Source of the DNA: Mesorhizobium sp.
GTDB lineage: Bacteria; Pseudomonadota; Alphaproteobacteria; Rhizobiales; Rhizobiaceae
Direction: 5' to 3'
NCBI GenBank assembly: GCA_004020645.1
Contig: SAQL01000027.1
Span: forward strand, 20,413 to 84,412
DNA: 64,000 nucleotides
Notes under the pieces: generated by a model
Seen by the model: only the letters and a program-made list of their open reading frames with translations
Database searches by the model: none
Told to the model about the DNA's origin: nothing
Part shown: one piece after another, positions 52,361 to 60,882 of the stretch
How positions within the stretch are numbered: the stretch's first letter is position 1
Layout: every line of letters begins with the position of its first letter
Made by a program: the position numbers and the translations under genes

Positions 52361-52376
52361 TATTGCGCAACGATTA
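52361..52376. promoter_or_regulatory. Candidate Lrp/AldR binding site
   Basis: TTGCGCAA (52363-52370) is an 8-base palindrome in the lrp-ald spacer, flanked by AT-rich bases, 30 bases upstream of the lrp start. Lrp-type proteins bind degenerate palindromes in such divergent spacers. Assignment is by position only. Confidence 0.35.
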
Positions 52377-52490
52377 TCGAACTATGCCCTTCTGCACAAG
52401 CGCATTCGCAAACACTTACGGGACGATTCATGGTTCACTATCTCTAAACAGGGAACGTGCCCCAAAGGGCTGGATCAGGAGGAGAAGAAG

Positions 52491-53606
52491 ATGCGCGTCG
52501 GCTGCCCCCGGGAAATCAAGAACCACGAATACCGCGTCGGCCTGACGCCGGGCTCGGTCCGCGAATATGTCGCGCATGGCCACGAAGTGCTGATCGAGAC
52601 CGGCGCCGGCGCGGGCATCGGCGCCGACGACAACGCCTATCGCGCCGCTGGCGCCACCATCGCCAAGACGGCCGCCGACGTGTTTGCCAAGTCCGACATG
52701 ATCGTCAAGGTCAAGGAGCCGCAGCCCAATGAATGGGCTCAGCTCCGCAACGGCCAGATCCTCTACACCTATCTCCATCTCGCTCCGGATCCAGAGCAGA
52801 CCAAGGGCCTGCTGGCCTCGGGCGTGACTGCGATCGCCTACGAGACGGTCACCGACGACCGCGGCGGCCTGCCGCTGCTGGCGCCGATGTCGGAAGTCGC
52901 GGGCCGCCTGTCGATCCAGGCCGGCGCCACCGCGCTGCAGAAGGCCAATGGCGGCCGCGGCGTGCTGCTTGGCGGCGTGCCCGGCGTGCTTCCCGGCAAG
53001 GTCACGGTGCTCGGCGGCGGCGTCGTCGGCCTGCACGCCGCCCGGATGGCGGTCGGCCTTGGCGCCGACGTCACCATCATCGACCGCTCGATCCCGCGCC
53101 TGCGCCAGCTCGATGATATCTTCGGGGGCCGCGTCCACACCCGCTACTCGACCGTCGAGGCGCTGGAAGAGGAATGCTTTTCGGCAGACATCGTCGTCGG
53201 CGCCGTGCTGATCCCGGGCGCCGCCGCGCCGAAACTCGTTTCGCGCGAGATGCTGTCGGGCATGAAGAAAGGCTCGGTGCTTGTCGACGTCGCCATCGAC
53301 CAAGGCGGCTGCTTCGAGACCTCGCACGCCACAACTCATGCCGCGCCGACCTATGAGGTCGATGGCGTCATTCACTATTGCGTCGCCAATATGCCGGGTG
53401 CGGTGCCGGTCACTTCGGCCCACGCGCTCAACAACGCAACGTTGCATTACGGCCTGCAGCTCGCCGACAAGGGCCTGAATGCGCTGATCGACGATCATCA
53501 TTTGCGCAACGGCCTGAATGTCCACAAGGGCAAGATCACCAACCGCGCGGTGGCCGAAGCACTCGGCTATGAGTTGGTCGAGCCGAAGGCCGTTCTCGCC
53601 GCCTGA
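52491..53606 (+). CDS. ald: Alanine dehydrogenase
   Basis: 371 residues from ATG 52491, which follows AGGAGG. The N-terminal MRVGCPREIKNHEYRVGLTP, KVKEPQP, the NAD motif VLGGGVVGLHAARMA, and CVANMPGAVPVTSAHALNN-like C-terminal region are diagnostic. It interconverts alanine and pyruvate with NADH and ammonia; in rhizobia it helps alanine catabolism and symbiotic nitrogen traffic. A strong terminator follows 25 bases after the stop. The divergent Lrp-type gene is the likely activator. Confidence 0.97.
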   Translation: MRVGCPREIKNHEYRVGLTPGSVREYVAHGHEVLIETGAGAGIGADDNAYRAAGATIAKTAADVFAKSDMIVKVKEPQPNEWAQLRNGQILYTYLHLAPDPEQTKGLLASGVTAIAYETVTDDRGGLPLLAPMSEVAGRLSIQAGATALQKANGGRGVLLGGVPGVLPGKVTVLGGGVVGLHAARMAVGLGADVTIIDRSIPRLRQLDDIFGGRVHTRYSTVEALEEECFSADIVVGAVLIPGAAAPKLVSREMLSGMKKGSVLVDVAIDQGGCFETSHATTHAAPTYEVDGVIHYCVANMPGAVPVTSAHALNNATLHYGLQLADKGLNALIDDHHLRNGLNVHKGKITNRAVAEALGYELVEPKAVLAA

Positions 53607-53631
53607 ACCCGCCGCTCAATCCTCTCCCGAC

Positions 53632-53663
53632 AGAGCCGCCGACGCCCTCGGCGGCTCTTTTTT
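53632..53663 (+). terminator. Rho-independent terminator of ald
   Basis: AGAGCCGCCG and CGGCGGCTCT form a hairpin with loop ACGCCCT, followed by a T-run. It directly precedes the outer-membrane protein fragment, which therefore has no obvious promoter of its own. Confidence 0.9.
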
Positions 53664-53664
53664 A

Positions 53665-53952
53665 CAAGCAAATTTCACGGTTTACGTGCTCGGTGGTTAC
53701 AGTTGGCAGCACTTCGATCTGAACGCGTCTTCACCCATCGGCGATATCCTCGATTGGGACTCCAGCGGCTTCTCGGTGGGTGGTGGTCTGGAAACGGCCA
53801 TGTCCAGCAACGTGACCGTTGGCCTCGAGTACCGCTATTCGCAGTTCTCCGAGGAGGATTTCTCGTCGGAACTTGGGCTGCCGGACGACACTCTCACCTC
53901 CACGCCTTCGTTCCATACCGTCCGCATCGGCGCGAAGTACAAGTTCAACTAA
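53665..53952 (+). pseudogene. C-terminal fragment of an outer-membrane beta-barrel protein (Omp25-like)
   Basis: The frame reads through beta strands ending in TVRIGAKYKFN, a typical outer-membrane C-terminus with final aromatic-X-Asn, and includes SVGGGLETAMSSNVTVGLEY and RYSQFSEEDF. The roughly 100 upstream residues and the signal peptide of such porin-like proteins are missing: the fragment starts abruptly after the ald terminator. No usable start codon was found. Most likely a truncated relic. Confidence 0.7.
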
Positions 53953-53973
53953 AAACCGTCCAGACAACAGTCA

Positions 53974-54003
53974 AAGCCCGCCGGTCATTCCGGCGGGCTT
54001 TTT
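53974..54003 (+). terminator. Rho-independent terminator after the outer-membrane fragment
   Basis: AAGCCCGCCGG (53974-53984) pairs with CCGGCGGGCTT (53990-54000), loop TCATT, followed by TTT. Its survival suggests the fragment is the 3' end of a once complete gene. Confidence 0.9.
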
Positions 54004-54192
54004 CTTTGGGGCGGAAGAAATGCGGGGCGGACAGGGCGGGCAACAAAAAAGCGGAGCCAAAGCCCCGCTTCCTCTGATATCGAGACTTCCCGCCGGTTCA
54101 TCCGCGGTCGGCAAATCGATCGACAATCAGTCCGTAACGCGACAATGCGACAGGCGTACGACAGCTGCGACCGATGAATGCCGCCCGGATCG

Positions 54193-54660
54193 TCACGCGC
54201 GCTCGATACGGCACTGGTAGCAATTGTTGCGCGCCGAGCGGACATGCACATAGGCGATATCGTTGCGCTCGAACAAGGTCTCGGCCCGCGCCGCGATAGC
54301 GGCCGTTGGAATGACGCCGCCGCTGCCATAGACGATGCGGTCGTCCCTGCCGTAGCCGCGCACGATGTAGTCGGCACTTTCGAGAATTTCGGGAAGCGCC
54401 TCGGCTTCGGCGGCGCGCTCGCATTCCTCGGCATGCAGAAAGATCGGTCCGGTTTCGGCGTAGGGCTGCAATTCCGGGAATGGCCGGTAGGCCAGGATGA
54501 GATAGGCGTGTCCGGCGGTCACGTTCTTCAGGCAGTGGCGGCAAGGCACGCCGTCGCCGTCGGACATTTTCCGCTCTGGTAGCAGGCCATAGGCGTCCGG
54601 CGCGCCGCGCTGCAAGGCTCTGACATCTTCCGTGGGCAAGGCTTTGAACTGGATGGTCAT
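54193..54660 (-). CDS. DUF1203 domain-containing protein
   Basis: 155 residues of one complete DUF1203 domain. Two cysteine pairs, CRHC near residue 40 and CYQC at the C-terminus (NNCYQCRIERA), suggest metal binding; a His/Glu-rich middle (HAEECERAAEAEALPEIL, split) lies between. Members are small proteins of unknown function found widely in proteobacteria. It is transcribed alone, 77 bases from the dapB stop. Confidence 0.87.
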   Translation of the reverse strand: MTIQFKALPTEDVRALQRGAPDAYGLLPERKMSDGDGVPCRHCLKNVTAGHAYLILAYRPFPELQPYAETGPIFLHAEECERAAEAEALPEILESADYIVRGYGRDDRIVYGSGGVIPTAAIAARAETLFERNDIAYVHVRSARNNCYQCRIERA

Positions 54661-54737
54661 GGCGAAATCTCCGGTATCGTCGACCGGAAATTACGCCGCT
54701 GCGCCAGCGTCTCCCACCCGATTCCTGCCAATTTGGA

Positions 54738-55544
54738 TCAGTCCATCAAGGCGTCGAGACCGCGCACCAGCCCTGTGATCTCCTGTACCCGCCTGATAGC
54801 GAGCAGTGTGCCGGCCACGTAAGGAGCAGCGGACGAGCCGGCGTCGTGACGAATGGTCAGCCGCTCGTCGGGCAGGCCGAACAGCGCCTCACAGGACAGG
54901 ATGTAGGAAGGCAGGCGAAGCGCATGCACCTGCACCCCCTCGCCCGTACCGACCGCCGCACCGCGGGTTCCCGGCACACCCGAGACTTCCGAGACCGGCC
55001 GCACCGTCGAAGCCTTGCGGACATCGGCCAGCGCTTCGGCAAGCTCGCGCGCGGTGCCGGACGGCGCGTCGGGTTTCTTGGCGCTCGCATAGTCGATCAC
55101 CTCGACATCCGGCACGTATTTCGCCGCGATCAGGGCAAACCGCTTCATCAGCGTGGCGGTGATCGAGAAATTGCCGGCTGCAATGACGCCGACACGATTG
55201 GCGCGTGCTGCAGCGTCGATCTCGCCGAAATCGGTCGCACCCAGCCCCGACGTGCCGATCACAACGTGCCGTCCGTTCTCTATGGCCAGCAGCGCATGGT
55301 CTTTCACCAAATGCGGCTTGGTGTAGTCGACCAGCACGTCCGACGGTACCTCCAGCGCCTCGGCCAGCGAAGCGGAAACGGTGATGCCGTTGGTAGGCAT
55401 GCCAATCAGGAGGCCGGAATCCTGTCCCGCGCCGCTGCGCGAAACAGCCCCGGCCAGTGCCATGTCGCCTTGCGCCCCGATCGCCGGAACCAGTGCCTTG
55501 CCGACCCAGCCGGTCGCACCGGCCATCACCACCCGAATCGTCAT
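54738..55544 (-). CDS. dapB: 4-hydroxy-tetrahydrodipicolinate reductase
   Basis: 268 residues from ATG 55544, preceded by GGAGG. The NAD motif VVMAGATGWVG-like MAGATGWVGKAL and the catalytic DYASAKKPDAPSGTA are diagnostic of DapB, but AHHxxK-type motifs are less clear than in the usual rhizobial dapB, so this may be a second, diverged copy. It would reduce dihydrodipicolinate in lysine and diaminopimelate synthesis. A composite repeat sits just upstream of its start. Confidence 0.82.
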   Translation of the reverse strand: MTIRVVMAGATGWVGKALVPAIGAQGDMALAGAVSRSGAGQDSGLLIGMPTNGITVSASLAEALEVPSDVLVDYTKPHLVKDHALLAIENGRHVVIGTSGLGATDFGEIDAAARANRVGVIAAGNFSITATLMKRFALIAAKYVPDVEVIDYASAKKPDAPSGTARELAEALADVRKASTVRPVSEVSGVPGTRGAAVGTGEGVQVHALRLPSYILSCEALFGLPDERLTIRHDAGSSAAPYVAGTLLAIRRVQEITGLVRGLDALMD

Positions 55545-55564
55545 CGTTTGATCCTCCATCATCA

Positions 55565-55667
55565 TTGGAGCGCCACGCGTCCTCTTTGGACGCGCAAAGG
55601 ACGCTCCAACATTTGAGTCTACGCATCGTGCTTTCCGAAAATCGATCCCGATTTTCGGGCCGATGCG
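55565..55667. repeat. Composite palindromic repeat upstream of dapB
   Basis: Hairpin module TTGGAGCG (55565-55572) / CGCTCCAA (55602-55609) around GCGTCC and GGACGC, then GATCATG-related module 55622-55667 (CGCATCG... CGATGCG with CCGAAAATCG / CGATTTTCGG). It lies 20 bases upstream of the dapB ATG, inside its probable leader. Confidence 0.8.
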
Positions 55668-55860
55668 GTAGGCTTTGACCAACAGCGATATGGAAAGAGC
55701 GCGGCTCATTCAAGCCAGGCTCTTTTTCGGGTGTTGATCCAGACCGCAGTGACTGAGCCTGCTTCGAAAATTACAGCGGCGAGTCAGATGATGGTGTCTT
55801 AGAGAACCGGAAGCGCAGAAAACGCCTTCAGATGGCCGCCAATGCGGATTTCGGACAGGC

Positions 55861-56418
55861 TCAGCGGATGAAGTCGTCGAAGCGGCGCAGCGTCACCCGG
55901 CGATTGCGCCAATTCTCGTTCTGCGTCTGCACCAGCAGGAATTCCTCGCCGTAGCCGACGGTTTCCAGTGTATAGCCCGGCACGCCGAATTCTCGCACCA
56001 AGGTGCGCTTCAGCGAGGCGGCGCGCTGTTCGGAGAGGATCTGGTTCGACTGGAAAGAGCCGACCGCGTCGGTATGGCCTTCGATCAGCACGCGGGCACC
56101 GCGGTCGCGCCGCAGGATGCGCCGAAGCGCATCGGCGATATTTTCGATCTTGCCATATTGCGATTCGGAAATGGCCGCCGAGCCAAAGGCGAAATTGATC
56201 GACTGGATATCGATCGAACGGGCCATGCGCCGCAGGTCCGGCCGCCTCTTGAATTCGCGGATGGTGACGCGCTGGTTCGGGCGCAGCTTAACGCGGGGCG
56301 CGGCCTCGAGCTGACGCTCGATCGTCGCCGCCGAAGGCGTGGTTGCCTGGGCGGCGGCAAGGGTCGGCACGGCGAGGGCCGCAATCAGCGCGGCGGCAAA
56401 TGTGCGTCGGGTCAGCAT
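55861..56418 (-). CDS. OmpA-family peptidoglycan-binding protein with Tat-like signal
   Basis: 185 residues from ATG 56418. The leader MLTRRTFAAALIAALAVPTLAAAQ holds a twin-arginine-type motif (TRRTFAA), then a helical stretch and an OmpA domain (FAFGSAAISE, EGHTDAVGSFQSNQILSEQRA, split) that binds peptidoglycan. It should be periplasmic or outer-membrane attached. Twin-arginine export would imply folding before transport, unusual for OmpA-like proteins; Sec export is also possible. It is transcribed alone. Confidence 0.85.
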   Translation of the reverse strand: MLTRRTFAAALIAALAVPTLAAAQATTPSAATIERQLEAAPRVKLRPNQRVTIREFKRRPDLRRMARSIDIQSINFAFGSAAISESQYGKIENIADALRRILRRDRGARVLIEGHTDAVGSFQSNQILSEQRAASLKRTLVREFGVPGYTLETVGYGEEFLLVQTQNENWRNRRVTLRRFDDFIR

Positions 56419-56517
56419 GTCTTTCCTCCTTCGGCCTCTGCCGCATTGATGGTGCCGGCAAGATGGCGAAGACAAGCTGAAGCACTGATGAACAATAGGT
56501 TCAGTTTGCGGAGAAAA

Positions 56518-57081
56518 TCATGGCCGCATGACGCTGGCCGCACGCTCGGCGAAGGTCATTGGATGCACGACCTCCTTCTTTTGCGCGACCGGTGCAAAGC
56601 CGAGCTTCTGGTAGAGCGGCAATGCCGCCGGATGGTCGAGCGTGCAGGTCTGCACCGTCACCCGCCTTGGGCCGTGCGACCAGGCGGCGGCGATCGCCGC
56701 ACCGAGGAACCAGCGGCCGATGCCTTGGCCGGTCGCGTGCTCCATCATGCCGAAATAGGCAAGTTCCACTTCTTCCGGCAGATGCGGCTTTAGGTCGAAG
56801 AAGCCGGCCGGCGACCCATCGAGATACAGCACCCTGATGTCGCGGTCCTCGCGATGGATGCCTGCAGAAAGCTCCTCGTCGCTCAGCCTCAGCACGTTGA
56901 CCCAGTGCCATTTGCGGCCTACCCGATCCATCAAATAGCGGTAGAAATGCAGCGGAATGTCCTTGGTCTTCAGCAATGCGATCTGGCGGTTGAATGGCAC
57001 CGGCGGCGAATAGGCCGGCGGCACATGCATTTCGAGAAACGTCACCGTGACCTCGATGTCTTCAAGCGCTCCGTTTTCCAT
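56518..57081 (-). CDS. GNAT family N-acetyltransferase
   Basis: 187 residues from ATG 57081. The acetyl-CoA motif TGQGIGRWFLGAAI (QGIGRW type A motif) and the final LYQKLGFAPVAQKKE are typical. Its N-terminal half (YLMDRVGRKWHWVNVLRLSDEEL, split) resembles a subgroup found next to sulfurtransferase genes. The substrate is unknown. Its ATG overlaps the sseA stop by one base (TGATG), so it is the last gene of the cysK-alaX-sseA operon. Confidence 0.88.
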   Translation of the reverse strand: MENGALEDIEVTVTFLEMHVPPAYSPPVPFNRQIALLKTKDIPLHFYRYLMDRVGRKWHWVNVLRLSDEELSAGIHREDRDIRVLYLDGSPAGFFDLKPHLPEEVELAYFGMMEHATGQGIGRWFLGAAIAAAWSHGPRRVTVQTCTLDHPAALPLYQKLGFAPVAQKKEVVHPMTFAERAASVMRP

Positions 57082-57938
57082 CACTGTCGATCCTTGCCGG
57101 TCACGACGGGCGTATCGCCAAGCCCACCCCATTCCGTCCATGAACCGTCGTAGAGCCTGTTGTCGGTATGGCCAAGCGTCTCGAGCGCCAGCGTGATCGC
57201 CGCCGCAGTGACGCCTGAGCCGCAAGAGGTGACAACCGGCTTCGACAGGTCGATGCCGGCGTCCTCGATCACCTTGCGCAATCGATCTTTCGGCAGCAGC
57301 TCGCCGTCCTCGGCAAGCGCCGAAAACGGCACATTGTGCGCGCCGGGCATATGGCCTGAGCGGATGCCGGCGCGAGGCTCCGGCTCGGTACCGGCAAACC
57401 GGCCAGGCGAACGCGCGTCGGCGATCTGGCTTTCCCCGGTCTCGACGATCCGGCGCATATCGGCCAGGCTGGCGACGCGAGCGGCATCGAAGTCGGCATG
57501 AAACACGCAGGGCGCGATCTTCGTCGGCTCCGCCGTTACCGGCCGTCCCTCCGCTTTCCAGTGGTCGAAACCGCCGTCCAATACGTAGACCTGGAACACC
57601 CCCATGACACGAAACATCCACCAGGCGCGCGGCGCCGAGAAGAAGCCCGGACCGTCATAGACGACGATGGTGTCGTCGGCCGAAATGCCCATGGCGCCGA
57701 CATATTGGGCGAAATGCTGCGGTGACGGCAGCGTGTGCGGCAGTGGGGAATCGGGATCCGAGATCGCATCCTGATCCAGGAAGCGGGCGCCTGGAATGTG
57801 CGCTGCGTCATATTCGGCGCGCGCGTCGCGCTTCTGCGCCGGCAGATACCAGGACGCGTCGACGATGGTCAGGCCAGGCTCGCCGAGGCGCTTCTGCAAC
57901 CACTCCGCATCGACGGTGAAAGGGCTGTCTTCGGCCAT
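57081..57938 (-). CDS. sseA: 3-mercaptopyruvate sulfurtransferase
   Basis: 285 residues from ATG 57938: two rhodanese domains. The catalytic loop in the second is CGSGVTA with Cys239, the SseA type. The first has IVDASWYLP and GFFSAPRAWWMFRVMG. It moves sulfur from 3-mercaptopyruvate, a cysteine breakdown product, to thiol acceptors. It lies 35 bases downstream of alaX and overlaps the GNAT gene. Confidence 0.93.
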   Translation of the reverse strand: MAEDSPFTVDAEWLQKRLGEPGLTIVDASWYLPAQKRDARAEYDAAHIPGARFLDQDAISDPDSPLPHTLPSPQHFAQYVGAMGISADDTIVVYDGPGFFSAPRAWWMFRVMGVFQVYVLDGGFDHWKAEGRPVTAEPTKIAPCVFHADFDAARVASLADMRRIVETGESQIADARSPGRFAGTEPEPRAGIRSGHMPGAHNVPFSALAEDGELLPKDRLRKVIEDAGIDLSKPVVTSCGSGVTAAAITLALETLGHTDNRLYDGSWTEWGGLGDTPVVTGKDRQ

Positions 57939-57973
57939 TCTTCTTCTCCTGCCCGTCTTTGACAATCTGTTTA

Positions 57974-58717
57974 TCAGGCCGGCGGCATCGGTCCAAAGCG
58001 TATTCGGAAGCGCCGGTTCTCGCGACCCTTCTTCTCGATCTTGCCGATATGGATCTCGCCGACTTCTCCTGTGCTCTTCACATGGGTGCCGCCGCAAGGC
58101 TGGCTGTCGATCGAGGCGTTCTCGCCAATGCAGACCAGGCGGATCTTGCCCGTGCCGACGGGTGGCCGAACATTCTTGGATTTCACCAGTCCCGAATTGG
58201 TCGCCAGTTCCTCGTCGGTGATCAGCCTGACAAAGACCGGGTGATCGGCCCGCACCAGTTCCATCAGCCTGGCCGTCACGTCTTCCCTGGTGAAGCCGGC
58301 ATCCGGAATATCGAAATCGATACGGCTGTCGTCCTCGGAAACCGAGGCGCCGGTGATCGGGAACGGGCAGACGACGGTGAGCAAATGGCAGGCTGTGTGC
58401 ATACGCATCAGCAAATGGCGCCTCTCCCAATCGACGGCGAGCTTTATCGGTTCGCCGACCTCAAGCACCGCCTGCTCAGGCTGCGGCACATGAATGATCT
58501 CGTCCTTGGTCTCACCGGTGATGGTGGCGGCAACAGCGATCAGGCTGCCGTCGGCGCGTTCGAGAGTGCCCGTATCGCCCGGCTGCCCGCCCGACGTGGC
58601 ATAGAAGATCGTCCGGTCCAGAATGATGCCGCCACGGTCGTTGACGGCGACAATCGTGGCGTCAGCCGTCCTGAGATAGGCGTCGTCGCGAAACAGCGCT
58701 TCCGTTTTGTAAGTCAT
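57974..58717 (-). CDS. Alanyl-tRNA editing protein AlaX
   Basis: 247 residues from ATG 58717. The zinc-binding editing motifs HTACH (His107, His111) and CGGTH (Cys208, His212) are those of AlaX proteins. It hydrolyses Ser- or Gly-tRNA-Ala misacylated by alanyl-tRNA synthetase. Its start overlaps the cysK stop by one base (TGATG), placing it in the same unit as cysK, sseA and a GNAT gene. Confidence 0.93.
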   Translation of the reverse strand: MTYKTEALFRDDAYLRTADATIVAVNDRGGIILDRTIFYATSGGQPGDTGTLERADGSLIAVAATITGETKDEIIHVPQPEQAVLEVGEPIKLAVDWERRHLLMRMHTACHLLTVVCPFPITGASVSEDDSRIDFDIPDAGFTREDVTARLMELVRADHPVFVRLITDEELATNSGLVKSKNVRPPVGTGKIRLVCIGENASIDSQPCGGTHVKSTGEVGEIHIGKIEKKGRENRRFRIRFGPMPPA

Positions 58718-59751
58718 CACGCGACCTTTTCGAACGGCACCGAAATTGTGCTCTGCTGTTCCATCCAGCCCGGTACCGGCAGTTTCTTTTGACGCAGGAA
58801 TTCGGGGTTGAACAATTTCGACTGATAGCGCGTGCCGTAGTCGCAAAGCACCGTCACGATGGTGTGGCCGGGACCCATCTCACGCGCCAACCGGATCGCG
58901 CCGGCAATGTTGATACCGGTCGAGCCACCGACGCATAGGCCCTCCTCCTGGATAAGATCGAAGACGATCGGCAGTGCATCCTCGTCCGGAATCTGGAAGG
59001 AGAAATCCGGCGTGAACCCTTCCAGATTGGCGGTGACCCGCCCCTGCCCGATGCCTTCGGTGATCGAGCTGCCTTCGGATTTCAGCTCTCCGGTGGTGTA
59101 GAAACTATAGAGCGCCGCACCGAGCGGATCGGCCAGCGCGATCTTGACGTCCTTGCTCTTGGCCTTGAGCCCGAAGGCGACGCCGGCCAGCGTTCCGCCG
59201 GAGCCGACCGCCGAGACGAAACCGTCGACCTTACCGCCGGTCTGGGCCCAGATTTCTTCTGCCGTGGTGCGGGTATGGCCGTCACGGTTGGCGACGTTGT
59301 CGAACTGATTGGCCCAGATCGCGCCGTTCGGCTCGGACCGGGCCATCTGCTCGGCCAGGCGACCCGACAGTTTCACATAATTGTTGGGGTTCTTGTAGGG
59401 AACGGCAGGCACCTCGATCAGCTCGGCGCCGAGCAATTTGATCGTGTCCTTCTTCTCCTGGCTTTGCGTCTCGGGGATGACGATCACGGTGCGGTAGCCA
59501 AGCGCCTTGGCCACCAGCGTTAATCCGATGCCGGTGTTGCCGGCCGTTCCCTCGACGATGACCCCGCCCGGCCTCAAGAGCCCGCGCTGCTCGGCGTCGC
59601 GGATGATGAACAGCGCGGCGCGGTCCTTGACCGACTGGCCCGGATTCATGAATTCGGCCTTGCCCAGGATCTCGCAGCCGGTTTCTTCCGAGGCTTTGTT
59701 GAGGCGGATCAGAGGCGTATTGCCGATCGCTTCGATCACAGAACGGGGCAT
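58717..59751 (-). CDS. cysK: Cysteine synthase A
   Basis: 344 residues. The PLP lysine is Lys42 in NPGQSVKDRA; EGTAGNTGIGL and the C-terminal VGGSTGINIAGA complete the family set. It makes cysteine from O-acetylserine and sulfide. The length and motif spacing fit the alphaproteobacterial CysK type. It is the first gene of the four-gene overlapping run cysK-alaX-sseA-GNAT. Confidence 0.95.
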   Translation of the reverse strand: MPRSVIEAIGNTPLIRLNKASEETGCEILGKAEFMNPGQSVKDRAALFIIRDAEQRGLLRPGGVIVEGTAGNTGIGLTLVAKALGYRTVIVIPETQSQEKKDTIKLLGAELIEVPAVPYKNPNNYVKLSGRLAEQMARSEPNGAIWANQFDNVANRDGHTRTTAEEIWAQTGGKVDGFVSAVGSGGTLAGVAFGLKAKSKDVKIALADPLGAALYSFYTTGELKSEGSSITEGIGQGRVTANLEGFTPDFSFQIPDEDALPIVFDLIQEEGLCVGGSTGINIAGAIRLAREMGPGHTIVTVLCDYGTRYQSKLFNPEFLRQKKLPVPGWMEQQSTISVPFEKVA

Positions 59752-59963
59752 TGAGATTCCTTTATGCTTGCGGCGGAACCCTAGAAACCCGAAGCTTCGG
59801 TTTCAAGGCAAGAATTTGTCTGGTCCAGCGGCATTTCTGGGCTGCAATTCCTAAAATAGACGTCGCCTTCCGCTATTCGTTGAAGCTCCCACTGAAAAGC
59901 GCTCTTTTCATTCGATTTCTTCGTCGCTAGAGCACAGGCTAAGAAAAAGTCGCAGGACATCGC

Positions 59964-60785
59964 ATGACTCTCTACCGGGCCAACCCGAAAGACGGCGTCG
60001 CGTGGATCACGGGCGGCAGCAGCGGCATCGGCCGTTCATTGGCCAAGGACCTTGCGGAGCAAGGCTATGCCGTCGCGGTGACGGCGCTCGACGACGATCC
60101 GATCGATACGCTTGTTGTCGAGACGGCGCAGATGCCGGGCCATGTCACGGCCTATCCTTGCGACGTCACCGACGAGAGACGCATGGCAAAGACGGTGGCG
60201 GCGATCGAGAAGGATCTCGGCCCGATCGTCTTGGCCGTCTTCAATGCCGGGAGCTATATTGCGACCGTCGGCGAAGACCTCACCGTCCGTGGATTTCGCC
60301 AGTCTTTCGATGTCAATTATTTCGGCACCATCAACGGCCTGGTGCCGGTCATCGAACGCATGCGCGTCCGCGCCCGCGGCCATATCGTCCTGGTCGGTTC
60401 GGTCACCGCCTTTTTCGGCTGGCCGACCACGGCCGCCTATGGCGGCACCAAGGCGGCGATCAATATCCTCGCAGAGTCGCTGAAATACGATTTCGACAAG
60501 ATGAACGTCCGCATCCAGGTGATAAATCCGGGCTTCGTCGACACCCCGCTGACCGAGAAGAATTTGCTGCCGATGCCCGGTCTGATGCCCGTCAATCGCG
60601 CCTCGCGCCGCATGGCGCGCGGCATCAAGTCCGGCGGCTTCGAAGTCACCTTCCCGCGCCGCTTGAGCTGGGGCCTGAAGCTGCTCAGAATCCTGCCGAG
60701 ACCGTTCTGCCGGTGGGTCATCAGCACCGCGACCCGCTGGAAGGCGCGTCCGCTGAATTTCGACCGCAAGCCGCCGAGCGAATAG
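59964..60785 (+). CDS. Short-chain dehydrogenase/reductase (SDR)
   Basis: 273 residues. Cofactor motif TGGSSGIGRSLA, NAG-type FNAGSYIA, and catalytic Tyr/Lys in AAYGGTKAAI. The C-terminal part ends with basic residues and a hydrophobic patch (ILPRPFCRWVISTATRW), as in membrane-associated SDRs of lipid metabolism. The substrate is unknown. The downstream alpha/beta hydrolase is 97 bases away on the same strand. Confidence 0.9.
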   Translation: MTLYRANPKDGVAWITGGSSGIGRSLAKDLAEQGYAVAVTALDDDPIDTLVVETAQMPGHVTAYPCDVTDERRMAKTVAAIEKDLGPIVLAVFNAGSYIATVGEDLTVRGFRQSFDVNYFGTINGLVPVIERMRVRARGHIVLVGSVTAFFGWPTTAAYGGTKAAINILAESLKYDFDKMNVRIQVINPGFVDTPLTEKNLLPMPGLMPVNRASRRMARGIKSGGFEVTFPRRLSWGLKLLRILPRPFCRWVISTATRWKARPLNFDRKPPSE

Positions 60786-60882
60786 ACCGGCCATCGAAGT
60801 CGGCGATCCCGCAGCCGGCGGGACGCCGTTGCCTGTCTGCCATCGCGGCCATAGGTTGCGGATTATTTGGACGGAGTCTGCG

